A DNA stretch of 64,000 nt from Erythrobacter sp. SDW2 (GCF_021431965.1 NZ_CP090370.1:62001-126000); one strand, 5' to 3'. Positions 52,045-62,054 are shown, counted from the first letter of the stretch. Translations and numbers: made by a program. The notes: generated by a model from the sequence alone, not told the origin.

Positions 52045-53397
52045 CTAGGCGAGCTCGTCTTCGTTCGCTTCTTTGCGGCGCAGGAACAGATGCTCTCCAA
52101 AGAAGACAATTGCGATCCCCAGCACGGCATAAAGAACGATCATCGCGTCGCTCTGCAACTTGGTCCACGTGAAGGCTCCCAGGACGACCAGATCAGCTGC
52201 CAGTGCTGCCAGAAGGATCTCGGCCCGCGCACCGATTTCCTTGCGCAGGTTCCGCAGGACGCCCCAATGCACGAGCATGTCCATGACCAGGTAAAAGAAC
52301 ACGCCAAGGGCAGCAATGCGGGAAAGGTCGAACAGGACCGCAAGGACTCCGGCGACCACCACTGTGTAGACCAACAGGTGGCTGCGCAGACTACCTTTCA
52401 TTCCGAAGTGGCTGTGCGGGATCATCTTCATCTCGGTGAGCATTGTCAGCATGCGGGATACGGCGAACACGCTCGCCACGACGCCAGAGGCGGTCGCGGT
52501 AATGGCGATCACAATCGTGAACCAGAACCCTACGCGGCCAAGCGCGGGTTCTGCAGCGGCCGCCAGCGAGTAATCCCGCGCCTCCACGATCTCGTCGATA
52601 CCAAGGCTCGCACCCACTGCAGCCGCAACGAGGAGGTAAGTCACGACGCAGATGCCAATGGCTATCATGATCGTGCGCCCGACATTGCGGTGCGGGTCAA
52701 CGATCTCGCCGCCGCTGTTCGTGATTGTCGTGAAGCCCTTGAAGGCAAGGATCGAGAAGGCGACGGAAGCAACCATGCCTTCCCATCCGAATTGGCCTGT
52801 CGGCTCGGCAAAGACTCCACCCGAAAGCCCGCTCACCCAGAGCGCGGCGATGGCGAAGATCGCGATACCCCCAATCTTGATCGCGGACATGACAATCGAG
52901 ACCATGCTCACCGAGCGGTTGCCCGAAGCATTCACGAGATAGGCGAACACGATCAGCGCCAGTGCGAGTGCCGACTGCAGCAGGCCGTTGTCCTGCATCT
53001 CGAAGGGACGTAGCGCGTAGGTGGAAAATGTGCGCGCGACGAGGCTTTCATTGATCACCATAGAAAGTGCCATGAGAAGCGAAGCCGCAGCGGCGACGGT
53101 GCCGGGGCCGTATGCCTTTTGCAGGATCATCGCGATGCCGCCTGAAGATGGCCAGGCGTTCGACATCTTGATGTAGCTGTATGCCGCCAACGCAGTGACG
53201 ATGGCACCGGCGATGAATGACAGCGGGAACAATGGTCCGGCGAGTTCGGCGATCTGTCCAGTGAGTGCGAAGATACCCGCGCCGATCATCACCCCGATGC
53301 CCATGGCGACAGCGCCGCCGAGCGTTATGCTTCCCTTTTCTTCTGATCCGCCGTGGGAATGCTGACTAGCCCTGTGGTTATGGTGCGCTTCCGTCAC
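52045..53397 (-). CDS. APC-family permease with His-rich N-terminus
   Basis: 450 residues, about 12 membrane segments. [20 protein letters not shown] is the APC-family signature in the first helix. The N-terminus ([20 protein letters not shown]) holds five histidines that could bind metal. Coupled to the copper ATPase by a 4-base overlap. Substrate unknown; amino-acid or polyamine transport linked to metal stress is a guess. Confidence 0.82.
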   Translation of the reverse strand: MTEAHHNHRASQHSHGGSEEKGSITLGGAVAMGIGVMIGAGIFALTGQIAELAGPLFPLSFIAGAIVTALAAYSYIKMSNAWPSSGGIAMILQKAYGPGTVAAAASLLMALSMVINESLVARTFSTYALRPFEMQDNGLLQSALALALIVFAYLVNASGNRSVSMVSIVMSAIKIGGIAIFAIAALWVSGLSGGVFAEPTGQFGWEGMVASVAFSILAFKGFTTITNSGGEIVDPHRNVGRTIMIAIGICVVTYLLVAAAVGASLGIDEIVEARDYSLAAAAEPALGRVGFWFTIVIAITATASGVVASVFAVSRMLTMLTEMKMIPHSHFGMKGSLRSHLLVYTVVVAGVLAVLFDLSRIAALGVFFYLVMDMLVHWGVLRNLRKEIGARAEILLAALAADLVVLGAFTWTKLQSDAMIVLYAVLGIAIVFFGEHLFLRRKEANEDELA

Positions 53398-55622
53398 AGC
53401 CTTGCCGTCCGCAAGCGCAGGGAGTTGAGGACCACCGAGATCGAGGATGCACTCATCGCAAAGGCAGCGAACATCGGACTGATGAGCATGCCCATGACCG
53501 GATAAAGCACCCCTGCTGCAACGGGCACGCCCGCAGCATTGTAGATCAGAGCAAAGAACAGGTTTTGCCGGATGTTCCGCATGGTCGCCTGGGCAAGTCG
53601 GCGGGCGCGGACGATCCCGTCGAGATTGCCTTTCACGAGAGTGATGCCTGCGCTTTCGATAGCGACATCGGCGCCGGTGCCCATGGCAATGCCGACATCG
53701 GCCTGTGCCAGTGCGGGGGCGTCATTCACCCCGTCGCCTGCCATGGCCACCCTGGCTCCGCCATCCTGCAATTCGCGAATGATGCGAGCCTTGTCTTCGG
53801 GCAGGACGTCGGCACGGATTTCGTCGATACCGAGCCGCGCGGCGACAGCCTTGGCGGTGCGCTCGTTGTCGCCCGTCGCCATGATGATGCGGAGGCCAAG
53901 CGCGTGCAGTGCCCTGAGCGCATCTGGCGTCGTTTCCTTGACCGGGTCAGCCACGCTGACGAGCCCGGCAATCGCTCCATCGATGGCGACGAACATGACC
54001 GTCTCGCCTTCATCACGGCGCTTGTTGGCCTTTTCGACCAGATCACCGGCGGCCAAGCCAAGGTCTTCGATCATCGCCTTGTTACCGAGTGCTACCGCGT
54101 GTCCATCTACCTCACCCTTAACACCTTTGCCGGTGATCGCCTCGAACTCCTTGGCATCAACCAAGGCGATGCCTCGCTCCTCGGCACCGTTCACGATCGC
54201 TTCTGCCAAGGGATGTTCGGAGCCTCGCTCGAGCGAGGCAGCCGCTCGCAATACTTCTTCTTCATCCTTTCCAGGCTGGGGCAGGATGGCCACAAGCTTT
54301 GGCTTGCCCTCGGTGAGCGTTCCGGTCTTGTCGACGATCAGCGTGTCGATCTTCTCGAAGCGTTCCAGCGCTTCGGCGTTCTTGATCAGCACGCCAGCTT
54401 GCGCGCCCCTGCCGGTCGCGGTCATGATCGACATGGGAGTGGCCAGGCCAAGCGCACAGGGGCAGGCGATGATCAGCACGGCAACTGCGGCGACCAGGGC
54501 ATAGGCCAGGGTGGGTTCTGGTCCCCAGATGGCCCAGGCGATGAACGCGAGCACGGCCACCCCGATCACTACCGGCACGAACCAGCCGGCGACCTTGTCC
54601 GCATATTTCTGGATCGGCGCGCGCGAACGCTGCGCGGCTGCCACCATCTCGACGATTTGCGAAAGCATGGTGTCCGATCCAACCCGCTTGGCTTCGATCA
54701 CGAGGCTGCCAGTGCCGTTGATCGTTGCCCCGGTGACGGGATCGCCAGCGACCTTCTCGATCGGAACAGGCTCGCCAGTAATCATGCTTTCATCGACGGA
54801 GGACCTGCCATCGACGACTTGGCCATCGACCGGCACTTTCTCGCCGGGTCGCACGCGCAGGCGGTCGCCGACATGGACGTGTTCGAGCGGGATCTCCTCC
54901 TCGCTGCCATCATCACGGATGACCCGCGCGGTCTTCGCTGCAAGGTCGAGCAACGCGCGGATTGCCTTGCCTGTGCCTTCGCGAGCACGCAGTTCCATGA
55001 CTTGCCCTAGCAGGACCAGCGTCACGATAACCGCTGCTGCTTCGAAATAGACGCCGACATGGCCCTCGGCATCGCGGAAGCCGTCAGGGAAAATATCCGG
55101 AGCTATTACAGCCACCACGCTGAACAGCCAGGCCGCGATCACGCCCATCCCGATAAGCGAGAACATGTTGAGGTTCATCGTTCGGAACGAATTCCAGCCG
55201 CGTACCAGGAAAGGCCAGCCGCACCAAAGGACCACCGGCGTCCCCAATACCAGTTCGATCCAAAGGGTGGCGCGTTCTCCAAGGAATTCGCGAATGCCGG
55301 AGAACCCTAGCAGTGGCCCCATTGTAAGGACGAGCAAAGGAATTGTGAGAACCGTTCCCACCCAGAAGCGCCGTGTGAAATCGACGAGTTCCGGGTTCGG
55401 TCCCTCATCCAGCATCGCCGCGGATTCGAGCTCCAGACCCATACCGCAAATGGGACAGGAGCCCGGGTGCGTTTGCCGCACCTGCGGGTGCATGGGGCAT
55501 GTATAGACCGCACCGGCGTAACCTTCCGGGACGCTATCGTAGCGTCCATCCTTCGGCGCCTTGTCGCCATGACCGTGTTGGTGGCAATGATGTTCGTCGT
55601 GTTGAAGTTCTTGCTCGTTCAT
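53394..55622 (-). CDS. Copper-translocating P1B-type ATPase with N-terminal heavy-metal-binding domain
   Basis: 742 residues. His-rich start ([12 protein letters not shown]), then a short zinc-ribbon-like metal domain ([20 protein letters not shown], ~40-62) in place of the usual HMA domains. Eight membrane segments; CPC ion site in [17 protein letters not shown]; phosphorylation [18 protein letters not shown]; hinge [18 protein letters not shown]. It should export Cu(I) to the periplasm. Sixteen bases separate it from the PRPP-synthetase-like gene. Confidence 0.93.
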   Translation of the reverse strand: MNEQELQHDEHHCHQHGHGDKAPKDGRYDSVPEGYAGAVYTCPMHPQVRQTHPGSCPICGMGLELESAAMLDEGPNPELVDFTRRFWVGTVLTIPLLVLTMGPLLGFSGIREFLGERATLWIELVLGTPVVLWCGWPFLVRGWNSFRTMNLNMFSLIGMGVIAAWLFSVVAVIAPDIFPDGFRDAEGHVGVYFEAAAVIVTLVLLGQVMELRAREGTGKAIRALLDLAAKTARVIRDDGSEEEIPLEHVHVGDRLRVRPGEKVPVDGQVVDGRSSVDESMITGEPVPIEKVAGDPVTGATINGTGSLVIEAKRVGSDTMLSQIVEMVAAAQRSRAPIQKYADKVAGWFVPVVIGVAVLAFIAWAIWGPEPTLAYALVAAVAVLIIACPCALGLATPMSIMTATGRGAQAGVLIKNAEALERFEKIDTLIVDKTGTLTEGKPKLVAILPQPGKDEEEVLRAAASLERGSEHPLAEAIVNGAEERGIALVDAKEFEAITGKGVKGEVDGHAVALGNKAMIEDLGLAAGDLVEKANKRRDEGETVMFVAIDGAIAGLVSVADPVKETTPDALRALHALGLRIIMATGDNERTAKAVAARLGIDEIRADVLPEDKARIIRELQDGGARVAMAGDGVNDAPALAQADVGIAMGTGADVAIESAGITLVKGNLDGIVRARRLAQATMRNIRQNLFFALIYNAAGVPVAAGVLYPVMGMLISPMFAAFAMSASSISVVLNSLRLRTARL

Positions 55623-55638
55623 GGGCGTTACTCTTGGG

Positions 55639-56529
55639 TCACGTGTTATCGGTTAGTTCGGCGGCGGCATCGGACAAGGGGCCAGCCAACGAGATTGCGT
55701 TGCTCTCATGGAAAATGGAGTTGGTGGTGACGATCCGCGCAGCACCAGCATTGAGGATCTGGTTGTAGGCATCGCCCGAAAAGACAGCGTGGATGACAAC
55801 GCAAATGGGCGGGCTGCATCCGGCATCGGCCAGTCGCGCGATCGCCTCGATCATCGTCCGACCCGAGGACGCAATATCGTCTAGGATGACGGGCGTTCCA
55901 CCCAGCAGCGCCTCGCTTTGAGGAACGCTTACCTGCACCTCGCGATCTCCGCTGCGAACCTTCTCCAAGACCTCGAATGGACGGCCCGCGCGCTGTGCGA
56001 CCTCGGCAACCCACTGCCGGCTCTCGCCATCCGGGCCGAGCAACACTGCGTCAGGCACGTTCGGCTTGATCCATTCGGCAAGCAGCGGTGCAGTCTCGAC
56101 GCGCCGCGTGGGGATTTCGAACAACTCGCCAAGCGAATGAACCCGGTGGAGGTGCGGATCGGCAGTAACCAGCCAGTCGATGCTCTCCTGAAGGAAGCGT
56201 GCGAATATCGGCGCGCTGACGGCCTGACCGGGAGCGAAGCGCTGGTCCTGGCGCATGTAGGCAAGATAGGGCGCGATGAGGCCGACGGACCTTGCTCCGA
56301 ACTCCCGCGCAGTGCTGGCTGCAAAGGTCAAAGGGAGCGCGAGGGGGTCTGGTTCGTGCAGCGTTGCGAGGATAGCTACGTCCTGATCGACAAGCTGTTC
56401 GGGCAAAGTGACGAGGGTTTCACCGTCTGGAAAATGGTGCAGATCGACCGGGTGGGCATGATTCCCGGTTCGCTCGACAATCTGCGTGGCAAGCGCTTCC
56501 ATCCCTGGAAAGACGAGAAGGACGCTCAT
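55639..56529 (-). CDS. Ribose-phosphate pyrophosphokinase homologue
   Basis: 296 residues, a little shorter than housekeeping Prs (~315). Visible: [13 protein letters not shown] near the ATP/ribose site, [16 protein letters not shown] (catalytic Lys/Arg flap) and the PRPP loop [18 protein letters not shown]. It would transfer pyrophosphate from ATP to ribose 5-phosphate or a related sugar phosphate. The 4-base overlap with the phosphorylase homologue upstream suggests a linked step. Probably not the main Prs of the cell because of its place in a metal island. Confidence 0.85.
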   Translation of the reverse strand: MSVLLVFPGMEALATQIVERTGNHAHPVDLHHFPDGETLVTLPEQLVDQDVAILATLHEPDPLALPLTFAASTAREFGARSVGLIAPYLAYMRQDQRFAPGQAVSAPIFARFLQESIDWLVTADPHLHRVHSLGELFEIPTRRVETAPLLAEWIKPNVPDAVLLGPDGESRQWVAEVAQRAGRPFEVLEKVRSGDREVQVSVPQSEALLGGTPVILDDIASSGRTMIEAIARLADAGCSPPICVVIHAVFSGDAYNQILNAGAARIVTTNSIFHESNAISLAGPLSDAAAELTDNT

Positions 56530-58037
56530 TGCCCATCACCAATCGTGAACGCCGTAGCGCTCGAGCGCGCATAGTCTCTTGCCCAATCGAGCTCGCCCGA
56601 GGTTTCGGCGTGGATTTCGTAGAGAGGATCGCCCTGATCGACACGCTCGCCAGGCCGCTTGTGCAATAGTACCCCGGCGGTCTTCCGACCGGGCGCGCCG
56701 GCGAGTTTGGCGATCCGCGCGATCCTTCGGTTGTCGATCTCTGCGATCACACCGCCAACAGGCGCCGTCTCGACCGCATGGAACGGGGCAAGCCCGGGCT
56801 CGAAAAAGCCCCCTTGTGCCTCGCAGATTGCGCGAAATTTGGCCTCCGCTGCACCGCTGGCGAGGAGCGCTTCTGCTTGTTCGCGCCCGATCGGCCCATT
56901 GCCCTGAGCAAGCTCAAGCAGCGAACCGGCAAGATCGAGTGCACGTTCGCGCAAGTCCGAAGGCGCATCAGCCTGCCGCCTGAGGACGGCGAGCACGTCG
57001 CGCGCCTCGAGCGAGGGCCCGATACCGCGCCCGACTGGCGCCGATCCATCGCTCACGTGAATGCGCAGATTGAGGCCGAGCGCAGCAGCAACAGATTCCA
57101 TCCTGGCTGCCAACGACACAGCCGCTCCTGGCGACCGAACCTTGGCGGTTGGTCCCACCGGAATGTCGATAAGGACGTGGTTCGAGCCCGCAGCAGCCTT
57201 CTTGGACATAACGCTCGCCACGAGCTGACCGTCGCTATCGAAATCGAGCGGGCGTTCGATCCTTATCAGCAAGTCGTCGGCCGGGCTGAGGTCGAGCTCG
57301 CCGCCCCATGCAAGGCATCCTCCTTCGGCTTCGACTACCCGGCGCAGGTCCGCGATCTTGAGCGCGACCGGGGTCATGACCTCCATGGTATCGGCGGTCC
57401 CGGCCGGAGAAGTGATCGCGCGGCTCGAGGTCTTGGGGATGCGGAAGCCCGCAGCCGCTACGATGGCGACCACGATCGGCGTAGTGCGATTGCCAGGAAG
57501 GCCGCCAACGCAGTGCTTGTCGAGGACCATCCCCTCGCCCCAGTCGAGGGTTTGTCCCGCATCCTGCATTGCGCGGGTCAGGGCGATTGTCTCATCGACG
57601 TCCAACCGATCTCCCGCGCACGCTGCGATGAACGCGGCCAGATCGAGATCGGAAAGGCGGAAGGCCAGAACATCTTTGACGATTGCCCCAAAGTCGTCCT
57701 GCGCCAGCTTCTGGCCATAGACTTTTGCGCGAATGGCAGATGTGCTCTCTGCCGGTTCTGCGTGTCCGAAGAAGCCCTTTTCCCCCGGCCGGACACCAAG
57801 ACTGGTCCATGCTGAGTTGCTGAGAGCTGCAATGTCCGGCGCGAGCCAATCGGCATCGGTGACCACGTTCAGCGAAGCGATGATCTTCCGTTCACGAAGT
57901 GTGATTTCGACCCGGGTCAGCGAGCTGAAGCCCTCTGCCCGGCAGAGGTGGCAATCCTTGTGCATGAAGACCACCGGTTGGCGGTAGGTATCGATACCGG
58001 CACGAACAAGCGGAATGGAGTGAACATTGTCGCTCAT
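56526..58037 (-). CDS. Thymidine/AMP phosphorylase homologue (archaeal-type, long form)
   Basis: 503 residues. The family signature DKHCVGGLPGNRTTPIVVAI (~173-192) and SSRAITSPAGTADTMEVMTP (~204-223) match the long AMP-phosphorylase/thymidine-phosphorylase group that, in archaea, cleaves AMP with phosphate to adenine and ribose 1,5-bisphosphate. An N-terminal ~85-residue domain precedes the catalytic domains, as in the archaeal enzymes. Coupled to neighbours by ATGA on both sides. The natural substrate here is not shown. Confidence 0.85.
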   Translation of the reverse strand: MSDNVHSIPLVRAGIDTYRQPVVFMHKDCHLCRAEGFSSLTRVEITLRERKIIASLNVVTDADWLAPDIAALSNSAWTSLGVRPGEKGFFGHAEPAESTSAIRAKVYGQKLAQDDFGAIVKDVLAFRLSDLDLAAFIAACAGDRLDVDETIALTRAMQDAGQTLDWGEGMVLDKHCVGGLPGNRTTPIVVAIVAAAGFRIPKTSSRAITSPAGTADTMEVMTPVALKIADLRRVVEAEGGCLAWGGELDLSPADDLLIRIERPLDFDSDGQLVASVMSKKAAAGSNHVLIDIPVGPTAKVRSPGAAVSLAARMESVAAALGLNLRIHVSDGSAPVGRGIGPSLEARDVLAVLRRQADAPSDLRERALDLAGSLLELAQGNGPIGREQAEALLASGAAEAKFRAICEAQGGFFEPGLAPFHAVETAPVGGVIAEIDNRRIARIAKLAGAPGRKTAGVLLHKRPGERVDQGDPLYEIHAETSGELDWARDYARSSATAFTIGDGQ

Positions 58038-59416
58038 TGCGGGGACCTGATCGAAACTCGTTCGAGGTGTTCTGGCACACGGACATCCCAGCCGAGCTCG
58101 TGTTCGATCCGGAAGCGCAAGGCATCTGCGGCATCAGGTTCACCATGCGTCACATAAGTCATTTGCGGCGGCTTCGCCTTGCCCATCCAGGCAAGTAATT
58201 CGTCCGCATCCGCATGGCCGGAAAGTCCTTCAAGCTGGATAACTTCAGCACGGATTGGAATCTCGTCACCGAAAATTCGAAGCGTACGCTTTCCTTGAAC
58301 GAGCGCAGCACCACGGGTGCCCCCGGCCTGGAAACCGGATAGTACGATCGCGTTCTTCGGGTCTTGGCCGAAGCTGACGACGTGGTGCAGGATGCGGCCG
58401 CCGGTCAGCATGCCGCTGGCGGAGATGATGATCTTCGGGGTGGTCACCCGATTCAACGCTTTCGATTCCTCGACCGTGCGGACTCGCTCGGCGAGGTCAA
58501 ACATGGCCTTGCAATCATCCCTGCTCACGCGATGCTCGCCGTGATGCCGATGATAAATGTCGGTCGCGTTGGCGCCCATGGGTGTATTAAGATAGACTGG
58601 AATGTCAGGGATTTCTCCACGTTCGCGCAGCCGCGCTATCTGAAGCATAACCCCCTGGACCCGTCCGACAGCGAATGCCGGCACGAGGATTGTCCCTCCC
58701 CGGCCCACAACTTTATTGATGACCTCGGCCAGTTCGGCCTCGGCATCGACCGAAGGATGCGTGCGATTGCCATAAGTCGACTCGCTTACGAGTATGTCTG
58801 CTCCAGAAAATCGATCGGGACTGCGCATCATCGGGTCTGTCGGCCTCCCGACATCGCCGCTGAAATGGAGGACGCGCCCGTCGATGGTCAGCCGTATCGA
58901 TGCCGCGCCCAGCAGGTGCCCAGCAGGTATAAAGCGCGCCGATATGCCGTCGCCCATATCGAGCGCCGTATCGAACGAAACCGGATCGAAATGCCCGAGC
59001 GCGGCCTTCGCATCATCCAGCGTGTAAAGAGGCTGCGGGTCGCGATGCTTCGAAAAGGCCTTGCGCCTTGCATATCGGGCTTCCTCTTCCTGCAGATGCC
59101 CGCTGTCGGGTAACAGAAGGCCACAGAGTTCGGTGGTCGACGGCGTGGCGTGAATCTTGCCGCGGAACCCGTTCCGAACAAGCGCGGGTAAATAGCCTGA
59201 GTGATCCAGGTGAGCATGCGTAAGGAGCACATCGCTGATGCTTTCCGGCGGTACCGGAAAGGGGTTCCAGTTGCGGAGGCGCAACTGCTTGAAACCCTGA
59301 AAAAGACCGCAATCGATCAAGATCCGCCGTCGCCCCTGTTCGACGAGGTAGCGGGAGCCCGTGACAGTCCCGGTTGCGCCGAGAAAAGTGAGCGACGGTT
59401 GATCTTTCTCTTGCAT
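58034..59416 (-). CDS. MBL-fold/beta-CASP RNA-processing nuclease homologue
   Basis: 460 residues. Metal ligands in VLLTHAHLDHSG (HxHxDH, ~67-72), HFSGDVGRP, FIPAGHLLGAASIRL; beta-CASP region with AFAVGRVQGVMLQIARL and ISASGMLTGGRILHH; C-terminal LEGLSGHADADELLAWMG. This pattern is that of the RNA-specificity (CPSF73/RNase J-like) branch. It probably degrades or trims RNA. First of three coupled nucleotide-metabolism genes in the metal island operon. Confidence 0.85.
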   Translation of the reverse strand: MQEKDQPSLTFLGATGTVTGSRYLVEQGRRRILIDCGLFQGFKQLRLRNWNPFPVPPESISDVLLTHAHLDHSGYLPALVRNGFRGKIHATPSTTELCGLLLPDSGHLQEEEARYARRKAFSKHRDPQPLYTLDDAKAALGHFDPVSFDTALDMGDGISARFIPAGHLLGAASIRLTIDGRVLHFSGDVGRPTDPMMRSPDRFSGADILVSESTYGNRTHPSVDAEAELAEVINKVVGRGGTILVPAFAVGRVQGVMLQIARLRERGEIPDIPVYLNTPMGANATDIYHRHHGEHRVSRDDCKAMFDLAERVRTVEESKALNRVTTPKIIISASGMLTGGRILHHVVSFGQDPKNAIVLSGFQAGGTRGAALVQGKRTLRIFGDEIPIRAEVIQLEGLSGHADADELLAWMGKAKPPQMTYVTHGEPDAADALRFRIEHELGWDVRVPEHLERVSIRSPQ

Positions 59417-59440
59417 TGCCCTTGCCTCTATCTCGAGAAT

Positions 59441-59713
59441 TCAGGCGCCCCGCTTGCTGAAGTACCTATACAGCGGGACCGCGATGACGGCGATGTACCA
59501 GCCATAAAGAAAGCTGCCGATCGCCCCGGCGGCGAACCCAAGGGGCGTCAACCACTCGAAGCCCGGCAGGAGGGGTGCCCATGCTTCAACCATGTGAAAC
59601 CTGCCAGGAACCGCGAGGCCGAAGCCTATGCAAATCAGATAGGACGCTAGGAGAAAGACGCTGAGCGTCCATCCCCACACCTTGATGCTCGGAACATCGG
59701 ACGAATTCGACAT
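59441..59713 (-). CDS. Small membrane protein (DUF5676-like)
   Basis: 90 residues, two to three membrane segments (~12-33, 51-68 and 66-82). The stretch LTPLGFAAGAIGSFLYGWYI and VPLYRYFSKRGA fits small DUF5676-type proteins common in copper islands. It is the first gene of the leftward operon, next to the G-tract operator. Function unknown. Confidence 0.72.
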   Translation of the reverse strand: MSNSSDVPSIKVWGWTLSVFLLASYLICIGFGLAVPGRFHMVEAWAPLLPGFEWLTPLGFAAGAIGSFLYGWYIAVIAVPLYRYFSKRGA

Positions 59714-59730
59714 GTCGACTCTCCTCTCAA

Positions 59731-59754
59731 TATACTGTAGGGGGGTATAGTATA
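59731..59754. promoter_or_regulatory. CsoR/RcnR-type operator between divergent operons
   Basis: TATACTGTA, then a run of six G, then TATAGTATA. The TACT...G6...AGTA arrangement is the type bound by CsoR/RcnR tetramers. It lies 17 bases before the membrane-protein start and 65 before the csoR-like start, so one repressor can shut both. The overlap with likely -10 boxes (TATACT leftward, TATAGT rightward) fits repression. Confidence 0.7.
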
Positions 59755-59819
59755 TGACCTACGGAAAATCAAGTGTCGTAACGCCTCGGGGGAGATTGGC
59801 GCGAGGAGACAAAGCTGGC

Positions 59820-60104
59820 ATGGAACAGCGTATGAAGACGAAGTTCGAGAAAGAGATCGCGCGCATGCGCAGGATCGAAGGCCAAGCTCGTGGCATTGCC
59901 AAGATGATGGAAGAGGACCGGTATTGCATCGACATCCTCCAGCAGTTTGCGGCAATGGAGGCCGCCTTGCGCTCAGCCCGCATGGAAGTGCTCAAAATCC
60001 ACGCGAGCCATTGCCTGGAAGAAGCGGTCGAACTTGGCTCAAAGGATGATCAGCGAACCAAGATCGCCGAACTTATTGCCCTGCTGGAAAAGCAAGCTCG
60101 CTGA
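59820..60104 (+). CDS. csoR: CsoR-family copper-sensing repressor
   Basis: 94 residues from MEQRMKTKFEKEIARMRRIE. The Cu(I) ligand set C36, H61 and C65 (RYCIDI and KIHASHCLEEA) matches the CsoR fingerprint. The four-helix family core RRIEGQARGIAKMMEEDRYC is clear. Without copper it should repress its own gene and the divergent operon at 59731-59754. A start four codons later (MKTKFEKE) is possible; the longer open frame upstream has no ribosome site. Confidence 0.9.
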   Translation: MEQRMKTKFEKEIARMRRIEGQARGIAKMMEEDRYCIDILQQFAAMEAALRSARMEVLKIHASHCLEEAVELGSKDDQRTKIAELIALLEKQAR

Positions 60105-60149
60105 ACTGCTCGCCCAACAGGGCTATGATTTTTGTGTCATGAGGTCGGC

Positions 60150-60473
60150 TCAACCCGGACCATGACCCTTATGCGTCGCGTGATCTTCTGCAGGCGCTTC
60201 CGCAGACGGAGTGTCACCATCGGGCTTGGCGCCTGACTGATGATCACCCATCATACCATGATCCATCTTGGAGTGGTCCATCATACAGCAGGACATCTTG
60301 CCATCCTTGCCCTTCATCATCATGCCCTGCATTTTCATCCCGTTGTGCATCATCTCGCACATCTCGGGCTTTTCGCCGGATGCCTGAGCATCGCTTGCGG
60401 GCGCCTCGCTTGACTGCGCCAGAGCGGGTCCGGCCAGCGACAGACCTGCGACCAATCCAATCAGTATTTTCAT
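60150..60473 (-). CDS. Met/His-rich periplasmic copper-binding protein
   Basis: 107 residues with a signal peptide (MKILIGLVAGLSLAGPALAQ). The mature part carries dense Met/His/Cys clusters (MCEMMHNGMKMQGMMMKG and CCMMDHSKMDHGMMGDH). It should bind Cu(I)/Cu(II) in the periplasm. It converges with csoR; 20 bases separate it from the DUF411 gene upstream in the same operon. Confidence 0.8.
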   Translation of the reverse strand: MKILIGLVAGLSLAGPALAQSSEAPASDAQASGEKPEMCEMMHNGMKMQGMMMKGKDGKMSCCMMDHSKMDHGMMGDHQSGAKPDGDTPSAEAPAEDHATHKGHGPG

Positions 60474-60493
60474 GTCGATTCTCCTCGTCGTGA

Positions 60494-60961
60494 TCAGTTG
60501 TAGGTATTGAAGACGGTACGGCCTGATTTGCCGAAAGCGATCACCTGATAGGGTTGGGTCTGGCCGTTCATTTCCATGCCGGGCGATCCAAGAGGCATTC
60601 CGGCTACAGCCAGTCCCTCGACGCCCGCAGGGCGCTCACGAAGAAGGCGCGCAATATCGGCTGCGGGGACATGGCCCTCGATTACATAGCCATCCACTAC
60701 CATCGTGTGACACGAACGCAGCTCATCGGGCACCTGATGCCCGTCCTTGACGGCTGCCATGTCCGGGCTGTCCTGTACGGCAACCTCCGCAGAAAGGCCT
60801 GCGCGAACATGATCTGCCCAGTCTTCGCAGCATCCGCAACTGGGATCGCGGAACATGGTGTAGGTGGCGGCTTGGGCGGCACCGGCGCATGCTGCAAGCA
60901 GCATCGCACCGAAGAGCGGAAGCAGGCGACGAGTTTCGAAGGCTGGCTTTGTCATGATCAC
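60494..60961 (-). CDS. DUF411 metal-binding protein
   Basis: 155 residues from a GTG overlapping the upstream stop (GTGA); an ATG two codons on is the alternative. N-terminal signal/lipobox (MLLAACAGAAQA). The DUF411 pattern MFRDPSCGCCEDWADHVR and CHTMVVDGYVIEGHVPAADI is clear, with a CxCC site. DUF411 proteins are widespread beside copper-resistance genes. Confidence 0.88.
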   Translation of the reverse strand: MIMTKPAFETRRLLPLFGAMLLAACAGAAQAATYTMFRDPSCGCCEDWADHVRAGLSAEVAVQDSPDMAAVKDGHQVPDELRSCHTMVVDGYVIEGHVPAADIARLLRERPAGVEGLAVAGMPLGSPGMEMNGQTQPYQVIAFGKSGRTVFNTYN

Positions 60962-61353
60962 TCGTGTCCCATTGCTTTCATGTCTTCGTCCGACATGCCG
61001 GTCATGTCGTGACCGGCGTGCGGATCGTTCGAGGCGGTTGGTGAGGGAGCCGGTGCTGGCCGGGCGGGCCCGGGCGTCGCCGCACCAGTCTTGGGCTTGG
61101 CTGGCGCTACTGCGGGCTTTGGACTGGGCGATGGTGCGGCAGTGGTGGTCGGAACGGGATCGTCACTCACAGCAGAATTCGCGACCGCAGCCGGCGTGGC
61201 TGTTGTCGTAGCAGCGGGCGTGTCGATTGTTGCCTCGCTCGCCGCGCTCTTATCAGGTGCAGGGTCGGAGGGCGCGTCGCACGCGGCCAGGCTGGCGGTG
61301 ATCAGAGGAAGCAGGCCTAGTGTCGGCATCCGCTTGAAAAAGGTCGTTTGCAT
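60958..61353 (-). CDS. Ala/Pro-rich lipoprotein with C-terminal His/Met patch
   Basis: 131 residues from MQTTFFKRMPTLGLLPLITA, lipobox LAAC. A long Ala/Pro/Thr linker precedes NDPHAGHDMTGMSDEDMKAM. Probably anchored in the membrane, it would present a short copper-binding tail. GGAG lies 8 bases before the ATG. Coupled by overlap to the DUF411 gene. Confidence 0.75.
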   Translation of the reverse strand: MQTTFFKRMPTLGLLPLITASLAACDAPSDPAPDKSAASEATIDTPAATTTATPAAVANSAVSDDPVPTTTAAPSPSPKPAVAPAKPKTGAATPGPARPAPAPSPTASNDPHAGHDMTGMSDEDMKAMGHE

Positions 61354-61358
61354 AGAGG

Positions 61359-62054
61359 TTACTCCAAACCAAGATGATTGGGGCCAAACACCATTTCGCC
61401 GCCGTGATAGCCCTGGATGACCAGGGCAACCGCCAGTAGGGCGATTACGAAACGGAGTGCCTTCCTGCTTCCAGGGCGGAAGGCCAGCCATGCGGCCATG
61501 ATCGCGACAGCCGCGATTGCCGTCCCGTTCCATCGATGGAGAGCGAGTGTCTCCGAACGATCTTCCAGGCGCCAGCCACCGGCAAACCAACCGAAGACAG
61601 CAGCCGCTGCAGCGCCGGCAGCTCCACCGGAAACGAGAAAGCGTACGGTTATTTCAAGCCCCCATGCTGGACGCATGAACAACAAGATTTCAGCGATTGC
61701 AGCCATCAAGAGCAGGGCGATGGGGAAGTGTGCCGCAACGGGATGAAGTCGCCCGAGCAGGTCCCCCGCAGAGGTTATCCGGTTCTCCGCGATTTTCGCC
61801 TCGAGAGCCTGCTCGGCCGTCACTGGCGTTGCAGCCGTCGTGGCGGCGGGTTCGGTCTTTCCCGAGGCCAAATGATCGCGAGCCGCCGACGGCGCTCCAT
61901 GCATGTCCGCGTCTCCATGCATTTCCATCTGCGCCATCTCGGCATCGCTCATGTCTTTCTTGTGGCCATCGTGCGCACTGGCATCAACTGGCAAGGAAAG
62001 AGCAGCGACCAGCAGGATGGCGAAGTGAGACCGAAGGATGCGAAGGACCGTCAT
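61359..62054 (-). CDS. DUF2231-type membrane protein
   Basis: 231 residues from MTVLRILRSHFAILLVAALS with a signal peptide ending near ASA. A His/Met-rich segment follows (AHDGHKKDMSDAEMAQMEMH). Then four membrane helices with LHPVAAHFPIALLLMAAIAE, the DUF2231 signature (conserved HP and HFP). It may bind heme or metal in the membrane. It heads the leftward operon, with five bases to the lipoprotein. Confidence 0.8.
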   Translation of the reverse strand: MTVLRILRSHFAILLVAALSLPVDASAHDGHKKDMSDAEMAQMEMHGDADMHGAPSAARDHLASGKTEPAATTAATPVTAEQALEAKIAENRITSAGDLLGRLHPVAAHFPIALLLMAAIAEILLFMRPAWGLEITVRFLVSGGAAGAAAAAVFGWFAGGWRLEDRSETLALHRWNGTAIAAVAIMAAWLAFRPGSRKALRFVIALLAVALVIQGYHGGEMVFGPNHLGLE

